DNA of 64,000 nt from contig NC_092091.1 in assembly GCF_045679555.1 (NCBI RefSeq), positions 17,073,072-17,137,071 of the forward strand, written 5' to 3'. The stretch's first letter is position 1; every line of letters starts with the position of its first letter. Shown here one piece after another: positions 12,101-20,900 of the stretch. A program made the translations under genes and the position numbers. This stretch comes from Salvelinus alpinus (lineage: Eukaryota > Chordata > Actinopteri > Salmoniformes > Salmonidae). A model generated the notes under the pieces. The model had not been told where the DNA came from and searched no databases. It saw nothing but the letters and a program-made list of their open reading frames with translations.

Positions 12101-15100
12101 TTGGGTTGAGACGACTGTGGGCGGTGTACCTCCGACTACAGTCAGTGGTTGTATTTGATTAACATTTTATTAAAAAGTAAGGGATTCCAGCAAACAGGCA
12201 GTGATTGGGAGTCCCGTAAGGTGCCGCACAATTGGCCCAGCGTCGTACTGGTTTGGCCGGGGTAGGCCGTCATTGTAAATAAGAATTTGTTCTTAACTGA
12301 CTTGCCTAGTTAAATAAAAAATAACAGGCATGCAGAGGACAGAAAAAAGGCACACGGTGGACAAACAAAGGAACACGGCAGTGGAGGCTGCTGAGGAAGG
12401 ACGGCTCATAATGGCATGGAACAGAGTGAATGGAATGACATCAAACAATGTTTCATTCCGCTCCAGCCATTACTACGAGCCCGTCTTCCCCAATTAAGAT
12501 GCCACCAACCTCCTGTGGTACACCGTAAGGGTTTAAGAATTTCAATTTTTAGAAGTATAGCCTGACAGCGACTATGTAGTCAGAGATACAGTCCACACAC
12601 TCGTCTCAACTAAATTCCATTAATGTAGAGTTGAGACTCAGCTAGAGAAGAGGGTGCTTCTGTTCTATATCGTGGAGCTCCGCTCCTAGTGGTTTACCCT
12701 GCTGCCTAGGCAGTGAACAGCCTGAGAGAAAATTATGCACACACCTGCAGCCAATAGGAGAACAGGTGTCCCTATATAAGGGGATGCTTCCCCACAATCA
12801 GCCTCCCATAATCTTCAGCAACAGGACTGGACTGAAGAAGCCTAGAAGAGAAGAGAGAAGTCTCAGGACGAACCCGCTGTCGATCTCCTGGTCTCGACGT
12901 CGTCCTTTATGAGCATGCCTTTTCCACCCCCAAAAGCTCTTTTAAAGAGCTCAGTGTCGCTGCGCCACTATGGCCGCTATGGACCCACTCAACTTATGTT
13001 TTGTGTGCTTGGGTTCACAGCACGCTAGGGGCGGCCTCACAGATCCCCAAGAATGCCATTGCTGTGCCCTCCTTTAAAGGCGAGGAAGCAGCAGTGGGCG
13101 TTTATCAGGGTAGATCTCCCTATGGAGGACGCCATGTCTGTGCTAGCCTCAGGTTCTGAAAAAAGGCACCCTACTGACCGAGGTTGAAATGATTAATAAA
13201 GAATGTGTTCCATCTGACTTTGTCACAAGAGAACCTCTTTCCCATAACAAACTTGAGACCGTTCAGGTTCCTTCTCTCTCACACATCACTCGGGGTGTAG
13301 TACAGCCCACTATGAGTGCATAGCTGAGGACGTTGTGAGTGGAAATGACATGAGGGCAGCAAAACAGACGCTCTTGATGAGCCGCCATGCTATACCGCAT
13401 GAAAACCCAAAACCATACACTGTCAGGAGTAATGTGGATAAGGGTTTGAGGAACATCTTGCGTACACAGCCCCATGTTGGGCCGATGACGCAATCGCTGT
13501 TGGGGGACGGCGCACTAACTCAGTCAGATGCCTCAGTGTAGCTCAGACCCGTGCTGCGTTCACAGAGGACTGGAACCACAAGGTGTATAATGTGTATAAC
13601 CAAAGTTTCTCACAGAACGCGCTAATATTTCCTCCCCTTTTCGAGAGGGGCCCACCTTGGGCTGTCCCACCACTTCGGTGTCGAGGGACAGCAGCCGTAG
13701 ATTAATACAAGTCCATCCTACTGTCTGTACCAAAGCTTTGCGCGCTCCCGCTCTCAGAGCATTACTTGGAGCATTACTACGGCACTTTAGAATGCTTACG
13801 ACAAAACGTCTGCTGGAATGTATCCACAAGGACTTTTGTATATGCGTAGACCTAAAGGACGCATTCTTTCATATGCCGGTGCATCCGCGTCACAGGAAGA
13901 TTCTGCATTTCGCCTTCCAAGGGGTGGCGTACGAGTAAGCGAGGATGCGCCCTGACACCTCTCATCTTTTCCAAATGCATGGAGGTGGCATTGGAACCGT
14001 TGCGTCGTTCAAGGCTACTAGTCTACCTCGACGACCTACTGGTTCTCGCCCCGTCAGCAGAGCTGGCGATTGCACACACGACACAGACATTGATTAATCT
14101 CACACGTCTGGGGTTCGCTGTGAATTGGGAGAAGAGCGCACCTTGGCCCAGTCATCGGATTGTCTACCTGGGGTTACAGCTAGACACTGACCATGAAGGC
14201 TCGAATTTTGGATCCTCAACGGGCTGCCTTATTGCTAGCCCTACAAAGGTTTGATCCGAACCGCACGGTGACGGCGCATTCCGTCATGACACTTGGGTCT
14301 CATGTCGTCTACCCACTCCGTGGTTCCGCTGGGACTTTGGCACATGCGCAGAACACAGCGATGGTTTGCCCAACTACGACTGGACCCAGTGAGGCACTGT
14401 TAGGAATAAATAAATGATTTATATATTTAATGACTAAATGATTTATACGTTTAAAGGACTGTGACAATTAACAGAATTCTACACTGTCTGATAAATAATG
14501 TTTCTACAAATTGTGACAAACAAGTTGTGGCCACTGTGAAACTAATAACAGGAAGTAAGTCTCCCTACCCAGGGTGGGGTGAAACCGTGAGGTGTGATAT
14601 GTGATAGCATAAGATAAGCAATGTGTATGTGTTGGAATGGAAATTAACAGCAGCTTTGTCCTTGTCAGAGAGGAGTAGGGACATTTTTGATGCTATGACG
14701 CTGTGTGTGGTATATAAACTAATGTGCATGGTATTTTGAGCAGAGCTCTCAAGAATAAACGTCACCGACTATTTTTAACTGGTCTCCATCTGTTTCACTT
14801 CCCCCAGAACCTTACAAACTCTGGGTGCAGACTGAGTGTTTTAATTGAATTGGTTAATGAATACATAGGAATTAAAATTCCTCTAACAGGCACCAACATC
14901 AGTTGTTGGTAGTTCCCTTCTCGCTCAGAGCGGACCTGAACTATTGGAGAGACCTGTGTGTCCCGACGCAAGGGGTCACAATGGGCAGTGTCCTCCTACA
15001 TTCCAGTGTTTACAGAGGCTTGTCTGACTGGATGGGGAGGGACATGTCAAACTCTCGGCGTCCCGAGGGAGGACACACCTCCGACCGCCCTTTAACCTCC

Positions 15101-18100
15101 TGGAGTTGGAGACAGTTCTACTGGTTCTGACCCATTTCGTGTCTACCCTATGGGGTCATGACGTGTTGGTCTGGATCGGACAACCGAACCACAGTAACCT
15201 ACATACCGTAATTTCTGGACCATTAAGCGCATCTGAATATAAGCCGCACCCACTGAATCGAAGAAAAAAAATATGTATTTTGTACATAAAGCCGCACATG
15301 TCTATAAGCCGCAGGTGCCTACCGGTACATTGAAACATTGCTTCATCCGATGTTGGATCGTTTTCATTGTCGCTCTCGTCACTTTCATCCGGAGGCAAAT
15401 TCGCCGCTGAGTTCATGCTGCTCTCTTCAACACGCAGCAGTCCAGCCTTTCGAAACCCGTTGATGATAGTGGATTTTTTGACAATGCTCCACGTTGTCAG
15501 GACCCACTGGCAGACTTGACCATAAGTTGCTCTTCGCATGCGGCCCGTTTTAGTGAAGGATTTCTCCCCACTTGTCATCCAAGCCTCCCACTGAACACGG
15601 AGCGCCACCTTAAATGCACGATTTACACTGATGTCGAGTGGCTGCAAATACTTTGTTGTGCCCCCAGGAATCACAGCTGGAATTGAGTTTGTCCTCTTGA
15701 TGGCTTCTTTCACAGAATCTGTTATGTGGGCCCTCATGCTGTCCAACACGAGCAATGCCTTGTTCTTGTGAAAGAATCCTCCCGGTCGCTTGCCGTAACA
15801 CTACGTATGCCATTCATGCATTAGGCCTTCCGTCATCCATCCTTTCTTGTTGACTTTCACAACAATTCCTCTCGGGAATTTTTCTTTTGGCATCGTCATG
15901 CGTTTGAAAATCAACATCGGTGGAAGCTTTTCTCCCGATGCCGTGCAGCTCAGAACACAGGTGAAGTGCGTTTTTTCATGCCCAGTTGTTTTCAGCGTGA
16001 CGGATGATTCGCCTTTCCTGTTGACAGTCCGAGTGAGAGGCAGGTCAAACGTCAGAGGAACCTCATCCATATTTATGATGTCGTGCGGGCCGATGGAATG
16101 CTCCGCTATCTTTGCATCAGTGAATTTGCGGAAGTTTGAAACTTTTTCCTCGTAGTCGGGAGGGAGCTGCTGACACAGACTCGTCCGTACCCTGATGGAC
16201 AGGCCTTTACGCACACATTCCAGGCTATCAGAACGTTGGAGCAGACCTCATGTCTCGAGGGGTTCACAGAGACGACGAGGGAGCTGCACCCCGACATTGT
16301 TCTCCAAATATGGGAACGGTTTGGGAGAGCCGAGGTGGATCTGTTCGCGTCACGTGTGAACGAACAGTGATCCCTATGGTTATCCCTATGAGCCCAGGAC
16401 GAACCGCCACTAGAGATAGACGCCTTTGCGCACTAACCGTGGACAGATGTTCTCCTGTACGCATTTCCACCACTGTCCTGCATTCTCCCACTGCTAGCCC
16501 GCGTGAGAACAGGAGGGCTGTCAATCATATTGATAGCCCCCGATCGTCCAGGGGCTTCGTGGTACGCGGAGATGACTCAAATGTTGATTGCGCCATCATG
16601 GCCAATTCCACCGAGGATGCGATGTCTCAGGCGGGAGGCATGATAGAGAAATTGCCTCTAATCGGCCAACCACTGAGGGTCTGCCCCGAGAGGGACAGGT
16701 TAGAGCGCTGTGGGTCATCTGATTCAGTAATCAGAACCAAACAGGGCTTGCGTGCCAGTTCCACATCCAGGATGTATGCCAGCAGATGGTGTGCCAGAGA
16801 ATGTGGACCCCGTATGCTGTCAGGTCGAGAGCATGCTCTCTTTCCTACAGTTCATGTTTGACAAGCAGCGCTCACCCTCTGCTATTAAGGTGTTTGCGGC
16901 AGCGATTTCAGCTTGTCGTGAGGGGTTTGGCAGAGACACCATCTTCAGCCACCCTCTAGTGAAACGGTTTCCATTGGGAACGCCGCGACTTAGGTCAACA
17001 CCTAGAGCCATGCTGTCCCAGTGGGATTTAACTTTGGTACTTGAGGCACTCTGAGACGACGTTTGAGCCAATGAATCAAATCCCCCTCAAGATGTTATCT
17101 CTGAAGACGGCACTGTCGCTTGCTTTGACTACAGCCAAGCGCGTCAGTGATTTGTCTGCTCTTTCGACGAGACAGGACTGCCTTGCCATAAATGCCGATT
17201 TGAGCCGAGCGGTGTTACGTCCCAACCAGGCATTTATGCCAAAGGTTATTAAGAGCTTATAAAGGTCACAGGTCGTTGAGCTGTCGGCCTTCTCCCCCCC
17301 CCCCATGCGGAGCAGAGAGGAGAGGCTTCATTGACTGTGCCCGGTACACGCCTTGGCGTGTAGCACACAGTGATGATTAGGTCATCGCCTCAGCTGTTTG
17401 TGTCATTGTGCTAGTACACCACTTTCAAAACAGCGGCTGTCTCATTGGCGTCGCAAAAGCATTGAGACGGCTTATGAGGCGCCAGGGCGACCACTGCCTC
17501 AGGGCGTAAGAGCAGCGGCGCCTACGGCCCTTTTCAGAGGAACCTGGGTACAGGATATTTGTGCAGTGGTCGTCACCGTCTCCTTTTATCCGATTCTACC
17601 TGTTAGACATGTCGTCTAACTCTCTAGCTCGTTCTGTACTCAGCGTGGCTGAAGGGAGAACTTGAGTTAAGAAAAGATGCAGAACGACTGGGCATCGTTC
17701 CCATTAGGTCCACTCTTTTTGTCAAGGAGAGAGACATGATCTTTGTCTGACACTGTCAGTACAGCTGGGAATATCTAGACTGCCCACCAGTGTATCACTG
17801 TGTTGGGGCGGAGTGATGAGGCAAATAGTACTGTAACTAGTATTACTTCACTATTAAACCGGTCAATGAATTTGATAGAATATTGAGGTATCATCCACCT
17901 GCTGAGGCAGAGTAGTTGGCCCAAATTCAGTTGTTATCTGCCCACGAATCATTGGCTTAACTGGTGTTACAGTACTATTAGACCAATCTTTAAATATTGA
18001 CAGAGTTATGAGTTCATCTATCTGCTTGTACAGATTATTATGACTCATATTCAACTGCCCCTAGACATTGGCTATGCCTCTCGACTGAGTAGGGCGGATT

Positions 18101-18724
18101 AGACCGAGGACGCAGTACATTGTAACAGTCTGTTTTCACAGTGTGTTACAGTACTGCGGGATTTGGTCGCAGCCACTGCTGGGCCCGACCTTTTCATTAA
18201 GTGTTATGCTCGGCAAGGAGTACATTTTGGAGCGTTGCGCTCCGCCTTAAACCACTAGGAGCAGATATCCCCTATGGGGCAGAGCTCCACGATATATAGA
18301 ACGATAGTTACCAGAGTTGTAACTCCAGTTCTATGAGTGGAGCGAAGCCCCATAGGACTTAGGCCCTGCCGACCCCCAGTCTCGCTGAATATTTTTCTTC
18401 CTGGAGGCTGATTGTGGGGAAGCATCCCCTTATATCGGGACACCTGTACTCCTATTGGCTGCAGGTGTGTGCATAATTTTCTCTCAGGCTGTTCACTGCC
18501 TAGGCAGCGGGGTAAACCACTAGGAGCAGAGCTCCTCTATGGGGCTCCGCTCCACTCATAGAACTGGAGTTACAACTCCGGTAACTATTGATTATGGTGC
18601 TTGGTCTGTGAAGGGAGTTCCATCACTTACCATCCTGTGACTGGAGAACGTAGTGGCTTCCTGCCATGTACTCCCCTGGCATGCCCAACTGAGAGGCATC
18701 TGTGGTTGAACCGTCTCCCTCCAT
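181..18724 (-). CDS. nfyb: nuclear transcription factor Y subunit beta (five coding exons; 3' end outside window)
   Basis: NF-YB pairs with NF-YC through a histone fold; with NF-YA the trimer binds CCAAT boxes in the nucleus. Coding exons in transcript order (high to low coordinate): 18631-18724, 11622-11755, 5847-6044, 5546-5624, 181-260. All junctions are GT-AG and phases match, giving 195 codons. The start ATG (18724-18722) opens the first coding exon right after its acceptor and reads [14 protein letters not shown]. Residues 52-76 ([18 protein letters not shown]) begin the histone fold; exon 5847-6044 (residues 77-142) carries the rest, including [16 protein letters not shown] and [11 protein letters not shown]. 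Residues 169-195 begin the Gln-rich activation region ([18 protein letters not shown]). The vertebrate protein is about 207 residues, so only about ten C-terminal residues are missing, in an exon left of position 1. Introns are full of transposons, but the exons look intact. Identification is near certain. Confidence 0.96.
392..477. repeat. perfect 25-bp inverted repeat with 36-nt loop
   Basis: Bases 392-416 are the exact reverse complement of 453-477, separated by 36 bases. It lies in the intron before the 181-260 exon of nfyb. It could be the core of a small MITE or simply a hairpin; no target duplication was recognised. Confidence 0.7.
501..1965 (+). mobile_element. Tc1-like DNA transposon relic (CAGTACCAATCAAAAG family)
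   Basis: The terminal inverted repeats begin CAGTACCAATCAAAAGTTTG at 501 and end with the complementary CAAACTTTTGACTGGTACTG at 1965; TA precedes the left end. The plus strand between about 1150 and 1830 encodes broken transposase reading in several frames, and the C-terminal coding part is deleted compared with the relative at 42016-43767. A MITE is inserted at 950-1142. Dead element in an nfyb intron. Confidence 0.85.
950..1142. mobile_element. hAT-type MITE inside the Tc1 relic
   Basis: Ends CAGGGGTGTCAAACTCATTCC and its near complement ending GAATGAGTTTGACACCTGTG define a 193-bp element. The 8-bp direct repeats caataaga at 942-949 and 1143-1150 are identical; 8 bp is the hAT signature. 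It has no coding capacity. Confidence 0.85.
2705..4277 (-). mobile_element. Tc1-like transposon nested in another Tc1
   Basis: The left end starts CAGTCGTGGCCAAAAGTTTT after TA at 2703-2704; the right end finishes AAAACTTTTGGCCATGACTG. Inverted repeats extend beyond 35 bp with few mismatches. It carries a nearly full transposase on the minus strand. The right-hand TA reads TG, probably a later substitution. Confidence 0.88.
2879..3956 (-). pseudogene. Tc1-type transposase, one frameshift
   Basis: The first reading frame (3956 down to about 3261) holds the paired-like helix-turn-helix region ([20 protein letters not shown]) and the first catalytic Asp region ([15 protein letters not shown]). 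A frame change at about 3265-3330 is needed to enter the second frame (down to 2879). That frame has [19 protein letters not shown], where the catalytic Glu of the DD34E triad lies. In place of the usual QQDNAPCH-type second-Asp motif it reads [13 protein letters not shown], so the second catalytic Asp appears lost. A dead gene by two criteria, although otherwise well preserved. Confidence 0.82.
4278..4735 (-). mobile_element. LTR-like piece, minus orientation
   Basis: Its reverse complement resembles 10596-11062: shared blocks include TGATACAAACTTG, CTTAAAGAAT and CTTATAATAAAGTT, the last containing an AATAAA poly(A) signal near the end as in LTRs. The ends and target duplication are not resolved, so LTR identity is an inference. 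Confidence 0.4.
4862..5316 (+). mobile_element. possible solo LTR
   Basis: The stretch begins TGTTGAATATGAATG and ends GAAAACTTAACA, with TATAAAG at about 5212 and AATAAA at about 5273, spaced like a retroviral-type promoter and poly(A) signal. No clear target duplication was found. No coding sequence. Confidence 0.35.
6906..8678. mobile_element. hAT-type element with 8-bp target duplication
   Basis: Ends TAGGGCTGGGTGG (6906) and CGCCCAGCCCTA (8678) are inverted repeats, flanked by the identical 8-bp duplication actggtac at 6898-6905 and 8679-8686. The interior is AT-rich, has no recognisable transposase, and hosts another element at 7822-8392. It lies in the nfyb intron between 6044 and 11622. 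Confidence 0.85.
7822..8392. mobile_element. hAT-type MITE nested in the hAT element
   Basis: Ends CAGTGGTGTAAAGTAC and GTACTTTTCCCACCACTG with internal subterminal repeats of the TACTTAAGTA type. Identical 8-bp duplications caattgag flank it at 7814-7821 and 8393-8400. A diverged relative sits at 57346-57898. Non-coding. Confidence 0.9.
8755..9440 (-). mobile_element. possible LTR-type repeat with a short internal duplication
   Basis: The region has an AATAAAG on the minus strand (about 8845) and the general look of an LTR, but no ends were resolved. Inside it a 36-bp block (TGACCCAGACACATATGGCT...) occurs at 9222-9257 and again, identically, at 9292-9327. No coding sequence is supported. 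Confidence 0.3.
9640..10250. other. intronic stretch without recognised feature
   Basis: AT-rich sequence in the nfyb intron between 6044 and 11622. Only short random ORFs are seen, with no coding motif and no clear repeat ends. Confidence 0.5.
10254..10595 (+). mobile_element. 5' fragment of a Tc1-like element
   Basis: From about 10254 the sequence matches 39826-40200, including CTGAACTAAAATATAAATGC and the block around AAAAAGCTTATTTCTCTCAAA. It breaks off where the LTR-like sequence begins at about 10596. No transposase remains. Confidence 0.7.
10596..11062 (+). mobile_element. LTR-like piece, plus orientation
   Basis: Related to the minus-strand piece at about 4278-4735. It carries TTATAATAAAG with a poly(A) hexamer at about 11005 and ends near TTTTCGACA. 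Several indels separate the two copies. Boundaries are approximate and the class is inferred. Confidence 0.4.
11063..11621. other. intron with AT-rich simple repeat
   Basis: Unclassified intronic DNA; 11545-11600 is an (AAATA)n-like simple repeat just downstream of the donor of nfyb exon 11622-11755. Confidence 0.6.
12207..12325 (+). mobile_element. salmonid SINE fragment (HpaI-like tail)
   Basis: The 3' tail TTGTTCTTAACTGACTTGCC followed by TAGTTAAATAAA is the tail of HpaI-type salmonid SINEs; the body (GCACAATTGGCCCAGCGTCG) differs from the tRNA-Lys head seen at 40216. Truncated 5' end. Confidence 0.75.
12379..12517. mobile_element. short MITE with CAGTGGAGG ends
   Basis: Ends CAGTGGAGGCTGCTG and CCACCAACCTCCTGTG give a 139-bp element of a sequence type very common in salmonid DNA. 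The flanks gaacacgg and gtacaccg match at 6 of 8 positions, compatible with a decayed hAT-type duplication. Confidence 0.65.
12674..12806 (+). repeat. left inverted terminal repeat of DIRS-type element
   Basis: 133 bp from GGAGCTCCGCTCCTAGTGG to CAATCAGCCTCC; its reverse complement lies at 18403-18535 with few differences. TATAAGGGG at about 12775, shortly before the end, may be the element's promoter. Confidence 0.85.
13650..14370 (+). pseudogene. DIRS-type reverse transcriptase, frameshifted
   Basis: Reverse transcriptase signatures are readable across frames: [20 protein letters not shown] with the first catalytic Asp, then [17 protein letters not shown], which holds the catalytic [24 protein letters not shown] follows as in Gypsy/DIRS relatives. 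At least one stop and several frame changes separate the blocks. Downstream coding is cut by the solo LTR at 14398. Confidence 0.82.
14398..14888. mobile_element. solo LTR with 5-bp target duplication
   Basis: A 491-bp insertion beginning TGTTAGGAAT and ending ATTCCTCTAACA (TG...CA with short inverted ends), flanked by identical ggcac at 14393-14397 and 14889-14893. AATAAA occurs at about 14754. No internal retroviral genes remain, as expected after LTR-LTR recombination. Confidence 0.88.
14893..16260 (+). pseudogene. DIRS RNase H remnant, interrupted
   Basis: Before the transposon insertion one frame reads DNRTTVTYI (15178-15206), typical of the RNase H active-site region of DIRS/Gypsy elements. 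After it another reads [16 protein letters not shown] (16213-16260), the end of that domain. The residues expected between them are missing, so part of RNase H was deleted along with the end of the inserted element. Confidence 0.7.
15207..16205 (-). mobile_element. pogo/Tigger-type DNA transposon fragment in the DIRS element
   Basis: The plus-strand end at 15207 reads ACCGTAATTTCTGGACC after TA; the other end is missing. The minus strand encodes a pogo-type transposase: [19 protein letters not shown], then [14 protein letters not shown] (first catalytic Asp), then [19 protein letters not shown] (second Asp) and [16 protein letters not shown] (third Asp, the DDD form of Tigger). A frame change falls near 15800. 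The N-terminal HTH/CENP-B-like DNA-binding part is absent. Confidence 0.82.
16600..17760 (+). pseudogene. DIRS tyrosine recombinase, degraded
   Basis: Frames contain [20 protein letters not shown] and [15 protein letters not shown] (core-binding helices), then [17 protein letters not shown], whose Ala-Lys-Arg region matches the first catalytic Arg motif of DIRS-type recombinases. Later conserved motifs cannot be aligned with confidence because frames shift repeatedly. Assignment rests on these blocks plus the element's inverted termini. Confidence 0.7.
17815..18060. other. unexplained AT-rich segment inside the DIRS 3' region
   Basis: Base composition drops relative to both sides. A 63-codon minus-strand frame (18054-17863, [20 protein letters not shown]...) is not recognisably part of a DIRS element. 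It may be a piece of yet another insertion; no ends or duplications were found. Confidence 0.3.
18250..18588 (+). repeat. right end of DIRS-type element: nested inverted repeats
   Basis: The right inverted terminal repeat is 18403-18535 (complement of 12674-12806). Outside and inside it a 52-bp sequence is repeated in inverted orientation, 18304-18355 and 18537-18588, with two mismatches. Bases 18283-18303 (GAGCTCCACGATATATAGAAC) complement the extreme left end at about 12663-12680. This matches the internal complementary region that DIRS elements use for circularisation. Confidence 0.8.
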
Positions 18725-18729
18725 CTATA

Positions 18730-20529
18730 AACACAGACAAAGAATTTATAAGCCTGTTCTTTTTAGATCATGATTTAAGAAATACAGAAGGATTGACTGT
18801 ATGCTAAACTGGTTCAGCTACATTAACTAAACACTGTCTGGATGAACTATCCAAATAGTCAATCAAAAACTGAACGCACAGGTTGTATGTATCTAACTAA
18901 CATTAGCCATGTGCACCACACTGTAGGCTGGACAGATGAAATTTTTAACAATGCTTTTTTCTGATAAAAACTAGTTCATTGCATCCGCGTGGAGCTCAGT
19001 TTCATAACATTACCATATGTTCCAGCTGCCTGCCGTTGTTTTGAAGTAATCACAAAAATACAGGCCTTATTTTAGGGCATTTTTCATCCTGCCAGCTCCT
19101 GATAGTTCTATTGAGCATCATGGCACCAACTCGCCTTCCAAACTTCTATTCCCAGCTTATTGTTTTACCGTTGCCTGCTTTGCTTTTGTTGGCTATGGAG
19201 ACCTGCCCACATTGTTCACAAAAAATGACTCTGAGGTCGTTCCATTGTTAACTATAGGGAAATATAGGTATGTCTGTCTATTTCGACAAATATCTCACAA
19301 TGTGTATTAAAAAATAAAAAATAAATGATACCATTTTAATAATGAGAATACACTCTTTCTAATTATGTAATGCTGGACTGTGTATTTCGTTGTCATCAAA
19401 CGCTAGCCCAGAAATACCTTTTTCCCTCGGAGCGCTGAGCCTCCCCCCCATCCCATTGTTTTCCTATGGAGAGGCATGCTGGTATATTTCGCCATGTGTG
19501 AATTTACATTTTTTTCAAGTCTTACACCATTTTAAATCGTGAGAATCTCATCTTTCTAATTATCAACTTGTAAGTCGCTCTGGATAAGAGCGTCTGCTAA
19601 ATGACTTAAATGTAAATGTGAGGCTGGGCAGTGTATCTCGTTGTCACCAAACGCTAGACCAGAAATAGTTATAAATTGCATTTTTTTTTCTCTACTTCCT
19701 CGTTTTGCAGACATAATCACACTTGGCACCGTCGAGGTGCGGGTGTTTACTTTCTACACGAGTTATTGTTCAGTATCGTACAAATAACAGATTGTAGTGG
19801 TAAAATAAAAGGGATACAATACAATTGAATTCTAAGCGTCTCTCCAGTCAAAACAGGCCCTGTGAACGTTTGATTCCATTCATTTGCTATGGGCTCGCGC
19901 TAGTGTTCCAGCTTAGCCAACGTTATTCTGCCATTTTCAGCCTTGGGTGAATTTTGCCTCGTTCTATTGTGCAGCCGAGAATGTAAATCGGCGTAACGTT
20001 AACCGTTACAGTACATTGTCATTCTTCCAGTTGCATAAAATCTACATGCGCAGTGATTGTTACTAGTTCGGCCGTGGATGGTCATGAATCGATGAGCCGA
20101 TTGCTATCCAGTTAGCGTCTAGTTAGGTTTTACCAAGTCAGCATGGCTCTGCTTTGGCCTTTTCTAGCAAACTGCAACATTCCCTTTTGTTCCCGCGTTG
20201 ATTGACAACTAGCCAGCGTGCAAACAAAAAAAGCTAACGTTAGCTAGCCAACTGGCTAGTTAGTACTACTAGTTAGCGTAACTGGCTAATGTTCTACCCA
20301 GATAAGCGTGGGGGAACAGTTATTTTTACATAAGAAATGGCTACAGTAACTAGCTAAAGACGAAAACCCGGACACAACTTTAGCTAGTTGCAATAGCTAC
20401 CTAGCTAACGTCAGCTATGCTAACAAGCTACTGTCGTTAGCGATAGCAATGTGCGTTACCTAATGTTAGTTATTAACCTTAATAGCTAGCTAACCAACTC
20501 ACATACAAAGCAAAAAGACTGAATCGATG
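18730..20529. other. nfyb first intron; tandem duplication and SINE tail
   Basis: Unique AT-rich sequence with a diverged tandem duplication of roughly 180 bp (about 19255-19430 and 19485-19675; shared landmarks CTCTTTCTAATTAT and TCAAACGCTAG/CCAAACGCTAG). The second copy carries a short SINE tail (19565-19618, GTCGCTCTGGATAAGAGCGT). The stretch 20200-20500 is rich in TTAGCTAGC-like motifs, common in fish intergenic DNA. No coding sequence. Confidence 0.55.
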
Positions 20530-20900
20530 AGTAACTCACGATTTCGCAAATTCGTCATGTTTACACAATATTCAAGACATCCCGTCGACTTCAACAGTCT
20601 GATTTGAGCACCCACATGGCAAACATAACATCTGCCAAATGTAACAGGCTAACGTTAGATGTCTTTGTGGAGGGCCTGCTGTGTGACTGAGAACCCATAC
20701 GGGGAGACCATTTACTAGCGAGTCCTAGATAGAATTCCTCAACTCGCAGAATTAATTTCTACTTTCCCGCTGCTAATTCCCTCTCACGCTACCATCAAAT
20801 AAACAGAAACAGTCAAAAGCGGAGATTTCGATTCGAGGTAACGAGAAATCGGATAGCAATCATTGGCCAGAGCCAGGCACAAACCTCCGATACTGCCCTG
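20530..20900 (-). promoter_or_regulatory. nfyb: putative nfyb first (non-coding) exon and promoter
   Basis: The nfyb start codon sits at the very beginning of its exon, so an upstream non-coding exon must exist. Reading the minus strand, a good donor (gtgagttac) occurs at about 20538-20530. The DNA above it is richer in CpG than its surroundings, and an inverted CCAAT box (ATTGG on the plus strand, 20862-20866) lies 5' of it. The exon extent and transcription start are inferred; transcript data would fix them. Confidence 0.45.

Larger units (their letters stand above)
12640..18588 (+). mobile_element. DIRS-type tyrosine-recombinase retrotransposon, degraded
   Basis: In order: left inverted terminal repeat (12674-12806), decayed ORF1 region, reverse transcriptase (13650-14370), RNase H remnant (14893-15207 and 16190-16260), a linker with [20 protein letters not shown], tyrosine-recombinase region (16600-17760), and a complex right end (18250-18588). 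Inverted rather than direct terminal repeats, no flanking duplication and a recombinase instead of a DDE integrase are the DIRS hallmarks. The coding sequence is broken by many frameshifts and by two insertions (14398-14888 and about 15207-16205). It lies within the nfyb intron between 11755 and 18631. Confidence 0.85.

Noticed and set aside
16250-16861. 203-codon plus-strand frame
   Set aside because: Only its first residues (end of the DIRS RNase H) make sense; the rest is an out-of-frame reading of the DIRS linker, whose proper reading is in other frames.
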